Positions 10,980 through 22,533 of a DNA stretch of 64,000 nucleotides are shown piece by piece (the first letter of the stretch is position 1; every line of letters begins with the position of its first letter). The notes beneath the pieces are model-generated. The model did no database searches. It worked only from the letters and a program-made list of their open reading frames with translations, and was not told where the DNA came from. The translations under genes and the position numbers were made by a program. The stretch is from Castanea sativa (lineage: Eukaryota > Streptophyta > Magnoliopsida > Fagales > Fagaceae). The stretch is taken from the NCBI RefSeq assembly GCF_040712315.1, contig NC_134016.1, positions 6,436,782-6,500,781 of the forward strand, read 5' to 3'.

Positions 10980-13714
10980 GATCAGGATCGTATAGTCCTT
11001 ATTTTCCCTCATTTATGAGCGGGAAAGTTACCACGCATTTTTACCCCTATATAAACAGGGCTTGGGGCTGGCTGAAGTTCATTTACACATTCTGGCGATT
11101 TAAGTTAAAGCAACTTCCCGAGGAGAACTTTTTTCTTTACTTATAGGTGTGTTCATTTCCTAACTTTTGCTTTTGTATACTCGTCATTTTTTCACCCACA
11201 AAACTCCATGGGTAGATATGCTAAGTTAATGGATACCCCCGAGGCTATGGCAGTCTTTAGGGCACAGTATAGAATCCTAGATGATGTTGAACTCCGACAC
11301 TGCCAATACGGTGAATGGTTGGTCTTAAACAAACCTCCTGAATCCGTGGTCATTCTTATGATCACTTTCATTGAAGGCGGGATGGAACTTCCCATGGAAA
11401 GGGTCACCAGAGATTTCTTAATAAATTATAGGCTAACTCCCACCCAATATTCCCCATACATATTTAGGGTTCTCGGGTGTGTAGACATGTTGAATAGGAA
11501 GTGGGGACCAACCTGACTTGGCACGACGTAAATTGGGTGTATAATCGTCAAAAAGGGGAGAAAACAAAATATTATATCAAATGTAGAGTCCCCTCAGTTA
11601 GGTTGGTTTCTTGCCTACCTGACTCCAGCAAAGGTATGGACGAGGACTACCTAATAGTCTCGGGAGACTAGCACGATAGACTGCACTGTCCCACCCAATA
11701 AGGGGAGCCTGGTAGAATTTCCGAGGACCCTAGGCGTATGTAGGATGTTACCTTACCTTATTAAAATGAAAAGTCAAACTTTTATTTTTATTTGTTTATT
11801 TATTATAGTTCGTTACTCATGATCCCTATTGTTTTGCATGGTAGACGAATACCATACCGCTCCAACCTAGCACTCAGTGAACTTCAAAGACTTGAACTGG
11901 CTTCTCAAGTCAAAGATCTTTGTACACAAGGATGGTCAACTTTGAGCCGCCCACATTATCCTCGGGTACAAGCCCTCCATCAAGCGCTTTTCAGAGCCCA
12001 AAGAATATCATTAAAGCCAAGTACACCCGATTGGCTTTGATTGATGTTCCAGTCCCTGGATTTTTGCTATCTGAACCCCCTCTAGAAGGAACTCAGGATG
12101 CTCAACTCCTCACTCCTCTAGCGGCCAGACTTCTTTACTCACACGGGCCCCCTATCCCCTCGGACGACAAGGCCAAGGAGCCCACACCCAAGCCTACCCC
12201 CCAGGAAGTTACTGAGAGGGACTTCGAGGTTTTCTATTAATTAGAACATCTCAAAGAAGCTCCTCGTACCTCCCACGAACGCCTACCAACCGCTTAAGTA
12301 AGCACTAATTAGGAGGCCATAAACATCCCAGAAGGTATGGGATTTGAAGAAAGAGAGCCCAACCATATGGCCCTACTCAATGCCCACGCTGGGGGTAACA
12401 TTCTAGCCATAGCGGTGGTGCCTCGACTACCCACTCCTACCATGACCCACGCTGTGTTCACAGAAGCTATGGACAAGAAAAGAAAGAGAGCCCAAGGAAG
12501 CAAGGGCGTGGAAGGTGCCAAGGAAGGTGAGGTCATCAAATCCTTTTGCCAACCCCCCTCCAAAGAAGCTCGGACCGGAAGGGGGCAGCAAAAAAGAAAG
12601 GTCTTTTTCCTTAGGGCCTGCCAAAGACCTTGGGGGAGACTAGTCAAAAAAGCCTTTTATCTAGAGGCCCGTTTTTACCCTTAGTTGTGGCAGCCTAGTA
12701 CTTAACGATGCCAATCTGAGGGACCCCCAAAAAGGAAGCTCAGGTAGTGGCCAAGTGTCTAGAGAAGGCCCTGTGCCTGCCAAAAGATATGGAAGAACTG
12801 AGATCTTTTAGGAAGGGTGAGGTCTTCCTATCGCTGAAGCAAGACTTAGACAAGGTACGAACCTACCCCCCTTAGCCTATTACATGAAAATATAGATACC
12901 CTAACTGGTCCTTATTATATTATTTCTCTTGTAGTCCGGCCAAGCCACTTTCATGGCCGAGGAATGGGTAGACCACTCTTTGGACTTGGCAAGAAAGGCT
13001 GAAAATAAATTAATTGTTGTTGAGAAGGCTTACGCAGAAGCCAACAAGAAGTTCAAGGAGACTCTTGCCCAGCTGACCGAGGTGGAAAAGGCCCATAAGA
13101 ATGTTAAGTCCACCCTCCAAATCTACAAGAAACAGGCATTTGATGCCTTGGAGGCTCAGAAAATAACCAAAAACAAAATGGCCCTCACCGTGGTGGAATT
13201 GAAGCAAACTAAAAAGCAGCTAGAGGCCAAGCAAGTGAAGATGTCCCAAGTCGAGCAGGTAGCCTATGACGGGGGCATGATGAAGGCGTTTGAAAGCCTT
13301 ATAGCCCAGCTTAGGGATGTCGCTCGGGCATTCTACATGGAAGCATAGAGCCAAGCCTTAAGTGCTGCTGGGGTTAGCGAGGATTCTAAGCTTAGTGCTC
13401 CTAACAGGATTTATTACCCCCTAACCTTATGTTTGGCTCCCTCTTTTCCACAACCCCTAACAGATCCTTACGTTACTACCCCTTCCTCCTCGAACCAACC
13501 TGCATCCACTCCCTTTGTTTCCCCCTCAAAGGCAAAGAACAAGAGCAACCTCCTCTAGATGACGTGGTGGAGGTAGAAGCACAGGAGGTAACAGAGGTGA
13601 CTTAGCACAAAAAGAAAAAAAAGACAATGAGCAGGAGAAAAAGGGATGGAAGGGAAAAGATACTTCTGCTTAGCACCACCCTAGCTTTAGGAAAGAAAGG
13701 CCATTTTTTGTAAT
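10980..13714 (+). pseudogene. Antisense extra-ORF gene unit 2 (tandem copy of 8251-10,979)
   Basis: A second copy of the unit begins at the same GATCAGGATCGTA sequence, 2729 bp downstream. Here the start codon is intact (11,208, MGRYAKLMDTPEAMAVFRAQ) and 102 codons are open, through GGMELPMERVTRDFLINYRL and FRVLGCVDMLNRK. A one-base deletion near 11,504 then shifts the frame; unit 1 keeps the correct frame there. The DGQLRAAH exon region (11,800-12,240) is also shifted in places. The coiled-coil exon (12,953-13,348) is open for 131 codons and follows a TTGTAG acceptor at about 12,935. The basic tail follows near 13,600. The two units carry different inactivating changes, so each decayed after the duplication. 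Confidence 0.65.
11048..11057 (+). promoter_or_regulatory. TATA box of antisense unit 2
   Basis: CTATATAAAC 150 bp upstream of the intact ATG at 11,208, in the same place relative to the gene as in unit 1. Confidence 0.55.
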
Positions 13715-14047
13715 GAAGTCCAAGTGTATCAGATGCCCTTCACATTGTACCTAATTTCTGTCAGTTTAATGAAATGGACTTAGAATTTATTTCCTTCTTC
13801 TTTCCTTGTTTTTCTTTTTACTTATCATTCTTTATACCCTGCACGTGCACCCATCTCTTTCAACGGTACAACTATAATAATCGACAACTCATTCGTGGGA
13901 TGTTCGTAGCCCATCTACTTAACCAGGAAGAAGTTACATCCCAATTAATATATCAACTTGTAAACTTAAGAAAGAATTTCAATATTCATTATAAACTAAA
14001 ACTGAAAACTCAAAGCAAGGTTAGACTACTTAATACCCTGAATGTTC

Positions 14048-14385
14048 CACGCACCATCAATTTACCTTAAGCTTATGGCCCGAGGAGCCAAACAAGACCT
14101 AGGTTTGTTTAACATTTAAAATTCTTCACCACAATGTTAATTTGCCCTAGGCTTGTGGCTCAAGGAGCCGAACAAGACATAGGTTCTGTTTAATACTTAG
14201 AATTTTTTGCCATAATGTTAATTTACCCTAGGCTTGTGGTCTGAGGAGCCAAACAAGACATAGATTCTGTTTAACACTCAGAATTTTTCGCCACAATGTT
14301 AATTTACCCTAGGCTTGTGGCCCGAGGAGCCAAATAAGACATAGGTTCTGTTTAACACTTAGAATTTTTCTTGAATTGATTATTT
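14048..14385. repeat. 81-bp tandem repeat, 4 copies, in the Ty3 element
   Basis: The motif CGAGGAGCCAAACAAGAC, with variants, recurs at 14,081, 14,161, 14,242 and 14,323. It is followed each time by ATAGGTTCTGTTTAACACTTA-like sequence. It lies between the end of integrase and the antisense units, the place where Tat-type elements commonly carry tandem repeats. Confidence 0.85.
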
Positions 14386-14451
14386 CAATACACATATAAA
14401 CAAGAGAAATAGAACGTAATCAAAATTTACGTGGCCAAAGAAGTTATATTA

Positions 14452-17400
14452 TTAATAATAATAACGCCGTAGATTGTTTACATTCCATGGACGAGGAATT
14501 ACATTTTCATCTAAATCTTCTAGATAATAAGCCTCAACTCCAGCAATAGACGTGATCCTATACAGTCCTTCCTAGTTAGGACCTAGTTTTCCCTAGGCTG
14601 GGTTCTTTGCTGTTCCCACTACTTTCCTTAATATCAGGTCTCTTGGGGCCAATGGCCTTAACTTCACTCCCTTATAATATCCCTGTTTAAGTCTCTATTA
14701 ATAACAGGTCATTTTCATTATGGCTACCTCTCTTCTCTCCTAGGTGACATCTAGACTATCGAGGAGCAAATGGTTATTCTCCTCAACATTGAATTGATTA
14801 GTTTTCAAGGTTGAGAATCCTAACTCAAGGGGGATCACAGCCTCTACCCCATAAGTCATTGAAAAAGGGGTCTCCCCTATTGATTTACGTGGTGTGGTAC
14901 GATAGGTCCATAACATATGAGGCAGCTCATCCACCCATTTCCTTTTAGCATCTTCCAATCTTTTCTTCAATCCTGCCACTAACACCTTGTTGGTGGCCTC
15001 GGCTTGACCATTTCCTTGCGGATAGGTAGGTGTAGAATACCTATTCCTGATCCCTAGATCCCTGCAATATCTTCTCAAGGCTTTGTTGTCAAATTGAAGG
15101 CTATTATTCGAAATCAATGAATGTGGAACTCCAAACCTGGTGACAAAATTTCTCCAGATAAATCTTTTAGCATCTACATCTCTAATGTTAGCAAGTGGCT
15201 TAGCTTCCACCCATTTAGTAAAGTAGTTTGTGCCGACGAGGAGCCATCTTCGATTACCAATAGCTCGGGGAAAAGGCCTGACAATGTCCAAGCCCTATTG
15301 AGCAAATGGCCAAGGGCTGGACAGTGGATTTAGGACTCCCCCTGGTTAATGGATGTTCAGCACATATCTTTGACAATAGTCACATTTCTTCGCATAGTCC
15401 TGGGAAACTTTCTACATGCTTGGCCACTAGTACTCCTAGGTTAAGGCCCTGTGAGCTAATGACCTGCCACTTGTATGACTCCCATATATGCCCTTGTGCA
15501 GCTCCTCCAACAGAGGCTCTACTACCTCTAGATGTACACATAGTAAATATGGTCCTGAATAGGAGCATTTGTACAACTTCTACTTTCCAGACAACCAATA
15601 GTGGGAGCACTTCTACGCACTTTTTTCGCTTCAACCTTATCCTCGGGCAACAACCTCTACTTTAAAAAAGTTGTTGTGGGGTCCATCCAGCTTAGCCCCA
15701 TTTGTATACTATGCGTCCTTACCTCAGGTTCCTTTGTGAGACTAGAGCTAACCATATCCTTAACTATGACAATCCAAGGCAGTTTTGATCCTAGAGAGGA
15801 AGCAAGCATTGCTAATGAATTAGCGTGAGCATTTTGTCCTCTAGGGATTTTCTTCAATACAAAACTCTTGAACCAGGTCCGGGTGCACTACAACTTAGTG
15901 AGGTACCCCTGCATCCTCACATCTCGAGCTTTAAAATCTCCATTGACCTGACCCACGACCAGTCTAGATTCAGAGTATAACTCAACTACTTCTCTTCCTA
16001 ACTGTCCGACCATAGCTACTCTTGCCAGAAGGGCCCCGTACTCGGCCTCATTATTGGTGGCTAGGAAACCTAACCTCAATTATTTCTCCACTATCAATTT
16101 CTTGGGAGTAATCAATACGATTCTCACTCCTGCTCCTCTCCAATTGGATGCTCTGTCCATGTAAACCTCCCACGGGGGAACAATGATGGCCGAAGTGAAC
16201 ATTACCCCCGCAACCTCTTCGTCTTTCTTGATGTTACTCTCAGTAAAGTCAACCACAAAATCTGCAAGGATCTACCCCTTTATAGTGGTTCGAGGCATGT
16301 ATTTGACATCATAGGCTCCTAGCCTTGTTCCCCATTTAGCAATCCTGTCGGTGTAATCTGATTTCCTCAAAAGAGCTTGCAAAGGAAGCTAGGTGAGCAC
16401 CACTGTAGTGTGGGCTTGAAAGTAATGACAGAGCTTCCTAATGGCATGCACTATAGCCAACACTGCCATCTTTGAGGGTAGATAGCGCATTAAAGCATCT
16501 TGTAAAGATTTGCTAACATAGTAGACAGGTCTTTGAATTCCATCCTCATTTTTTATTAAGACGAGACTAACAACATAGTTCATGACTGCCAAGTATGCAT
16601 ACAACATCTCCTCCTTCTCGGGCATAGAAAGTACGGGAGGGTTGGATAAATATTGTTTGAGGTCCTCAAAGGTTGTTATGCACTTCTCGATCCACCGAAA
16701 ATCTTTCCAGTTATGAAGGAGTTGGAAAAAGGGATGACACTTGTCGGCGGATTGACAAATGAACTTATTCAAGGTTGTAGTCATTCCAGTTTGTTTCTGC
16801 ACTTCTTTGGGGTTACGAGGAGAATTCTGCTCAGGATTTACTTCAATCCCCTAGTGCGTTATCATATAGCCTAGGAACTTTTTCGAGCTAACCCTGAAAG
16901 AACACTTAGAGGCATTCAGGCACAACTTGTGCACCTTTAAAACTAAGAATATCTCTCTTAAGTCTGTTAAGTGATCCTCCACACGCTTGCTTTTTACTAC
17001 CATATCATCAATGTTAGCTTCCATATTTCTTCCTATTTGTGACTCAAACATTCCTGTTACCATTCTCTAATATGTGGATCTCGCATTCTCAAGGCCGAAA
17101 GGCATCACTCGGTAATGGTAATTTCCATTAGGAGCACGGAAAGCTGTCTTCTCCTAATCGGGCAATGATAAGGGTATCTGATATTCAGATCAGTGAAGTC
17201 TACGCAGACTTGCCACTTCTCATTCTTCTTCTTAACTACCACAATGTTGGCCAACCATTCGGGGTAGAAGATTTCCTTAATAGCTCCCTTGCTTCAACTT
17301 GTTCATTTCCACCCTCATGGCATCGGTATGATCCTTAGATGAATGCCGATGAGGCTATTTACGCGGCACAGCTTCAGGATTAACATTCAACTTATGACAA

Positions 17401-18340
17401 ATAAACCCCGGGTTAATCCCTGGGACATCATTAGTGCTACAAGCAAATACATCAATGTTGGCTTCTAGAAACTTCACCAACTCTGCTTTTTCTAGATCTA
17501 ACAATTAAGACCCCACTTGAAAATACTTTTCCTTGTCCTTCTCTATTATCACCCTCTCCAAGTTCTTGGAAGACTCACTACCTACCCCTGCCTCTTATCC
17601 CTCTATAGGGCCTTTTAGTTGCTATGGAGTTTCTTCCCTTACCTCTAAGCCAGGATCAATGGGAGGTCAGGTAATTGCAAACACCAAACACTACCTAGCC
17701 ATTGCCTGGTTGCCGAGTAATTCTCCTACTCTCCCCTGAGTAGGATACTTAACTTTTAAGTGTAAAGTTGACGAGACTGCACCCATTGCATGCAACCATG
17801 GTCTAGCCAGGATAGCTGTGTAAGGGGAATAAGCGTTATCGACGATAAAGCTGACTTGCACCTTTTCATCACCAACTCGAACGGGTAACCTGATCATTCC
17901 TTGAGGAACTACCACTTTTCCATCAAAACCTACCAATGGTGAGTCATACCTTTCTAAGTCCTCGGACTTCAAATTGAACCCGTTATACAAATCGGGGTAT
18001 ATGATCTCTACTCCACTTCCTGATCAACTAGGACTCTCTTTACATCATATCCACCGATCCTGATAGTGACCACCAAGGCATCGTCATGTGGCTGACATGT
18101 ATCCTTTTTATCCTGTTTAGAAAAACTGAGGGTAGGGATGGCCATCCCCTTAGCCTTTTTAGCAACGTGACTTTTAGCCTCTACTGCCTCTACATTAAGG
18201 CCTCCACCCACGAACATGACCCTAGAACATGCCCCAAGATCACCTCTTGACTTGGGAAAAATTACGCTGATGGTGCCCAATGCTGGACGAGGAACATTGC
18301 CACTATGCAACTTAGCTCCGAAATGCCCAAACTGTCCCAC
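14452..18340 (-). pseudogene. Ty3/gypsy pol remnant: protease, RT, RNase H, second RNase H, integrase
   Basis: Pol on the minus strand, read in pieces. Protease region 18,340-17,690 (GGYDVKRVLVDQ, then PWLHAMGAVSSTLHLKVKYP). Reverse transcriptase about 17,400-16,850 has NIDDMVVKS where Y-x-DD is expected, so Tyr is lost. RT-linked RNase H is 16,802-16,389 (GIQRPVYYVSKSL). A second RNase H is near 16,079-15,888 (NNEAEYGALL). Integrase is 15,291-14,740 (MDIVRPFPRAIGNRRW; YPQGNGQAEATNK). Integrase C-terminus (LGPN, GVEAYYLEDLD, PRPWNVNNLRRYY) ends at TAA 14,454-14,452. The second integrase Asp is Asn (codon 15,108-15,106). Multiple stops and shifts make this a non-functional remnant. Confidence 0.85.
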
Positions 18341-18649
18341 AGGTTAATGTAAGAATTGGTTGAGTTTTCCAACCCTAACCAGCTAGTTCAGGTAATCACG
18401 CAGGGTCTTGTAGTCCTCCGTGGTGTGTCTCTTATTCTGGTGGTATTGGAAATAGAGGCTCTGATTTCTCTTAGATGCATCTCCACCCATCTTATTGGGC
18501 CACTTAAAGTAGGGCTTATTCTGTATTTTCTCCAATATTTGATACACCGGCTCTTTAAACAAAGAGTTGACCAATTGAGCTCCTATGGATGACATCTGGT
18601 TAAGGAAATCCCTTCTGGGGTGATTACACTAATACCCTTCTCCCTAAGG

Positions 18650-19725
18650 ATCTCTTCTTTATGGAAACATTTTAGCTTTGCCTTTACCCTGCACTTGATC
18701 CTCTTCAACCCGCTTATATTTATCTATGCGATCCATAAGCTGGCGCATGTTTGAAGTGGTTTTCATTGTCAACAACTTTCTTAACTCATGCTCAACAGGG
18801 AGCCCTACCTTAAAGGTTCTTACGGCCACATCCTTAAAGTCCTCATCAATCTCATTATAAGTTTTCCAATACCTATCTGAATAGGTCCTAAGTGTCTCTC
18901 TTTCCCTCATCGCTATGGATAGCCACGAGTCTCCTAGCTTAGGGACTCTGTTGTAGGTTATGAATCTAACCCCAAATGCCCTCGTCAGCTTCTCAAAAGA
19001 TCCTATTGATCCCTCCTCCAAGGCATCAAACTAACGAATAGCTGTCGGCCCAAGGCTGGAAGGAAAAAACTTTACACATCAGAGCCTCGTTACCTGAGTG
19101 AACTACCATTTTTTGGTTAAAGTGGCTAACGTGTTCCATGAGGTCAGTCCTTCCATTATAAATGGTGAATGTTGGCTGAGAGAAACGCCGAGGGAGCTTA
19201 GCCTTGTTGATTCTCCTAACAAAAGGCTACTTAGCAATTTGCCGTAGGGCTTTACTCATTGCATCATGTCCCATGCCCTGATGAGAAAACCCCTTCCCAT
19301 GCTTATTACCACTTGTCCACAACCTATCCTTACGAGATGAAGCAGAATATAACTCACTAGATAGGGTTCTAGATCTGTGACGATATGAGAAATCCCCACT
19401 ATCCCTGAAGCCATCACTTGATGAAGGAGAAGGACGTCTTCTATCACGTTCCCTACGTTTCAACTTCTTGTGTAAATGATCTATCTCTAATTGCAACTTG
19501 CGTGTCTCCTAATCATGAGAAACTTGACTTCTTGTCTTTGAATGGCTTCGCTCTGTACCCTCAGTGTGGCAAGACTCCACCACAACACTTGGGGTGCGCT
19601 GCCTATCTCTCCTATCTCTCCTTCGCTCCATGTTAACAAATTGGTTCTCCCTTTGGGAACCAACTAATTCCTCCCTGTCCAGACCCACATCACCATGGAC
19701 CCTTAGGATAGATCCACCAGGCTTT
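18650..19725 (-). pseudogene. Ty3/gypsy gag remnant
   Basis: Gag on the minus strand starts shortly after the primer-binding site. Readable stretches are RENQFVNMERRRDRRDRQRT, then a Lys/Arg/Ser-rich part (19,496-19,227), then the capsid-like segment 19,021-18,659 (FEKLTRAFGVRFITYNRVPK; ETLRTYSDRYWKTYNEI; VGLPVEHELRKLL). These are typical of retrotransposon gag (PF03732 family, recalled). Stops near 19,505, 19,226 and 19,030 break it. Confidence 0.8.
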
Positions 19726-19731
19726 GTTATT

Positions 19732-19748
19732 CCTATAAACGGTGCCAA
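19732..19748 (-). other. Primer-binding site of the Ty3 element
   Basis: TTGGCACCGTTTATAGG on the minus strand directly follows the 5' LTR. It resembles the TTGGCGCCGTCTGTGGG site common in Tat-type elements, with several substitutions. Confidence 0.6.
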
Positions 19749-19749
19749 T

Positions 19750-20452
19750 TGTAAGGGCAAGAAAATCTTAAAAGCCCACGACCCACTTAGAACTGTGGTT
19801 GAATCAATTCATCTATGGCCCAAAACAAAGAATTTGTAAAGAAGGAACAACACAACAAAGAAATGGCCCAATCTGAGGGTCGAAAAGCTAGAACACCAAT
19901 GGTACTATTCACCCCACTTTTTTCCTAGTGTTCTTCACGTTTCACTCCTCCTTTTCTAATATTTTTTCTTGGTCCTTCTACAATCTCTCTTTCTCGCATA
20001 TACACTCCTCCCTTCCTCACATCTCAACCATCCATTTCTCACCTAACCAGACTCCTCCCTCGACACTTGTCACTGTCTATAGTTTGAAGAAGGTGGTGGA
20101 AAGAACTTGCTTAGCTGTGACTTGTACTATTCAGGTCACTTCCTTATCAATACAGCTGATAAAGCTGTTGCCCACCATTAAATGCTGCCAGGAGGCCAGA
20201 TGCAGGGAATTAAATGTGGAGGCCACAAGCTACCCTAGACTTGAAAATTCCCCTCTTGGCCTTTGGTTCCCTTTTTGTAGGCCTTATAGTGCTTTTGGAC
20301 TTACCTTTACGGCTCCCTGAGTAGCCCTCCTCTTCGGGCCCATGACCCTGGCCTTGTCACCTTGCATTGCAACTCTTGAGCTTCATTCTCGATTCTCGAG
20401 CTTCCACATACTTCGGCTCATAAACTCCATCCTCAGTCTTCAAGCCCCCACT
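19750..20452 (-). repeat. 5' LTR of the Ty3/gypsy element (703 bp)
   Basis: Homologous to 7276-8050. In element orientation it starts AGTGGGGGCTTGAAG (TGT in the other LTR) and ends CCCTTACA before the primer-binding site. The outer flank GTATG matches ATATG at the other end in 4 of 5 bases. Confidence 0.85.
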
Positions 20453-20501
20453 GTATGATGTGCAAAGATTTTATTGGCGAGTTTAAATATTAAATAAAAG
20501 T

Positions 20502-20503
<2 letters not shown>

Positions 20504-20550
<47 letters not shown>
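20504..20550. repeat. (TA)n microsatellite
   Basis: Uninterrupted AT/TA dinucleotide run of about 47 bp just outside the Ty3 element. Confidence 0.95.
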
Positions 20551-20555
<5 letters not shown>

Positions 20556-20781
20556 CTTTTAGTAACTAATTCTAGACTACTCCTACAGTTATAATACTTG
20601 TACTATAAGTCAAATTATGATTAGTTTGCTTGTCATATAAGTACATATATACATGAGCCTACTATGAGTTTAGGCCTCTTCATGATAATTTCCACAAGTA
20701 TAAAATTTGCATAGATTTAAGACTACTGCAACTTTTGCTTAACTGTTCGGAGGGTTAAAATTATTGGAAATGTGACCCTAA

Positions 20782-22009
20782 AAGCATTCCCACCAAGCGT
20801 TGCAAAATTATGCCATTTTAACACATCAAAAAACCTACTTTATTATTTTACCACATCATTTTACAATATACCATTTATCACATGTTCTATTCTTCAATTC
20901 TATATATTAAATAATATATACAATACACTAAAATAATATTTACAACTCATCAAACACAATCTACATCACTGTCACAACCACCACATAGCTGCCAATAACC
21001 AATAGCCACCACCACACAACCACGATATCCTCCACAACCCAAAAAACAATTCAAAACAAACCTATAGCCCACCAACACCGAATCGAAAGCCCCACCACCA
21101 CCACCACCTCCATGGCCATGGGTTAGAGACAAGAATAAAAAATAAATAAAATAGAAGGAGAAAACAAAATATAGAAGCAGAGAGATGGTGAACCTCAGTG
21201 GTGGTGCAAGCATTGAGGTTTTCGGCCATGAAGCTTTCAACCATCAATCGGAACTCACAAGCTAACCCACCAAAACCCACCCACTGTCCACCCATCCATT
21301 GGAATCCACAACCTAATCCACCCACCACCAATCCGCCCATTCGAACACCACTGTCGGAACCGAACCCAGCCAACACCATTTGAACCCACACATCACCATC
21401 TAAACCCACGCATTGCCAAACCCACCCATCAAATCATAGTAAAAAGAAAAAAAGAAAAAGAACAACCGTTGCTAGCTAGAGAGAGATCGGTGGCACAGTG
21501 AGGAGATGAATCAACCCAATCAGTCGACCTCATTGGTGAGGCTGAACTCCACGGCGATGGCTGATGTCAATGGCAACAGTTTAGGTGGAGAAAAAAGAAG
21601 AAAGAGAGAGAGAGTGACAAGAAAAAAGAAAAAAGAAAAAAGAAAAAAAAGAGAGAGAGATAGAGAGGCACAGAGACAAAAAAAGAAAAAAGAAAAAGAA
21701 AAAGGGAGAGGTGAAGATTCTGGAGAAGAAAGAAGAAGAAAGAAAGGAAGAGAGTGTGACAAAGATGAAGGGAGTGGCGGAGAAAGAAAGAAGAAAAAGA
21801 AATAGAGAAAAAAACAGTCATAAAGGAAAAGAGAGAAAATGAATAAAATTTTTTTAGCATTTTCATCCGTACTGTTCCAAAAATGGAATGGTACTGTTCA
21901 TGTGTGTAAAAAATTATAACATTTGGAACATCTCATGGGAGGGTTTTTTTGGTGTTTGGTGTGCCAAATGCCAAATATTTGGCATTTGGCACACCTGATA
22001 AGAATGCTC
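20782..22009. mobile_element. Tourist-like (PIF/Harbinger-type) non-autonomous element, 1228 bp
   Basis: Ends AAGCATTC and GAATGCTC are inverted with one mismatch, flanked by TAA at 20,779-20,781 and 22,010-22,012. A 3-bp TWA duplication fits PIF/Harbinger. The left half is rich in CCACCA/CCCACC simple sequence, the right half in GAAAA/GAGA purine sequence. It has the same plan as the element at 49,378-50,453. The ORFs inside (for example 21,506-21,805, Lys/Arg/Glu only) are products of simple sequence. Confidence 0.6.
21958..21995. repeat. 38-bp perfect palindrome
   Basis: GGTGTGCCAAATGCCAAAT and its exact reverse complement abut with no spacer, 14 bp inside the right end of the 20,782-22,009 element. 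It is a likely fold-back structure. Confidence 0.9.
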
Positions 22010-22012
22010 TAA

Positions 22013-22533
22013 TGCTTTTCACTTGTAGGTTCTATATCTTACTATATATAGAAAAGAAGTTTTTTTTTTTTTTTTTTTTAAATTTATTTAAGGAAAGCTT
22101 AACCTTCAATAATTGGAAATAAGGGATAGATCCAATAATAATCGGTGCTGTAAAAACAAAGTAGGCTCTCCTCTACCTAGCTACTAAATGATACAACATT
22201 TTGAGCATGTTTAATTAGAAAGGATGTGGCCTTACTTCCCAGGTGCAAAATTTATGCAAGAAATGTTGAATATCTTGAATGGAAGAGTTAACGGATATTT
22301 TAAGAGAATTAGTTTAGAAAATATTTTTATAATTTTTTTATGAGAAAAAAGTAATTGAAAAATTTGATAGTTTTTCATATTTCTCATAAAAGTGATATCA
22401 ATATTTTATTAAAATGATCTATTATCATATGCCCCAATGAGACCCTATCTTGAATCATGTTGCCTAGCTACTAGCTAATAAGGAGAATTCTTCATTGTGA
22501 GATTGTATCGCGGCTATCACATTGATTGAAACT
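22013..22533. other. AT-rich spacer with a dispersed repeat
   Basis: It holds a poly(T) tract near 22,060-22,079. Sequence at 22,283-22,450 also occurs in diverged form at 40,328-40,490 (AGTTAACxGAT.., TTTAGAAAATATT.., AAAGTG(A/G)TATCAA). No gene is seen. Confidence 0.45.

Larger units (their letters stand above)
7276..20452 (-). mobile_element. Ty3/gypsy LTR retrotransposon, Tat-type, 13.2 kb, decayed
   Basis: The element is bounded by two homologous LTRs (7276-8050 and 19,750-20,452) with TGT..ACA-type ends and imperfect flanking repeats ATATG (7271-7275) / GTATG (20,453-20,457). In element orientation (minus strand) the order is LTR, primer-binding site, gag, protease, reverse transcriptase, RNase H, a second archaeal-type RNase H, integrase, tandem repeats, an antisense extra-ORF region, and LTR. 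Two RNase H segments and extra ORFs after integrase are traits of the Tat lineage. Every domain is interrupted by stops or frameshifts, and key residues are lost, so it is not autonomous. Confidence 0.9.

Noticed and set aside
21506..21805. 99-codon plus-strand ORF of almost only Lys, Arg, Glu, Gly
   Set aside because: Product of a GAAAA/GAGA simple-sequence tract inside a Tourist-like element; no domain, and the same tract is open on the other strand.
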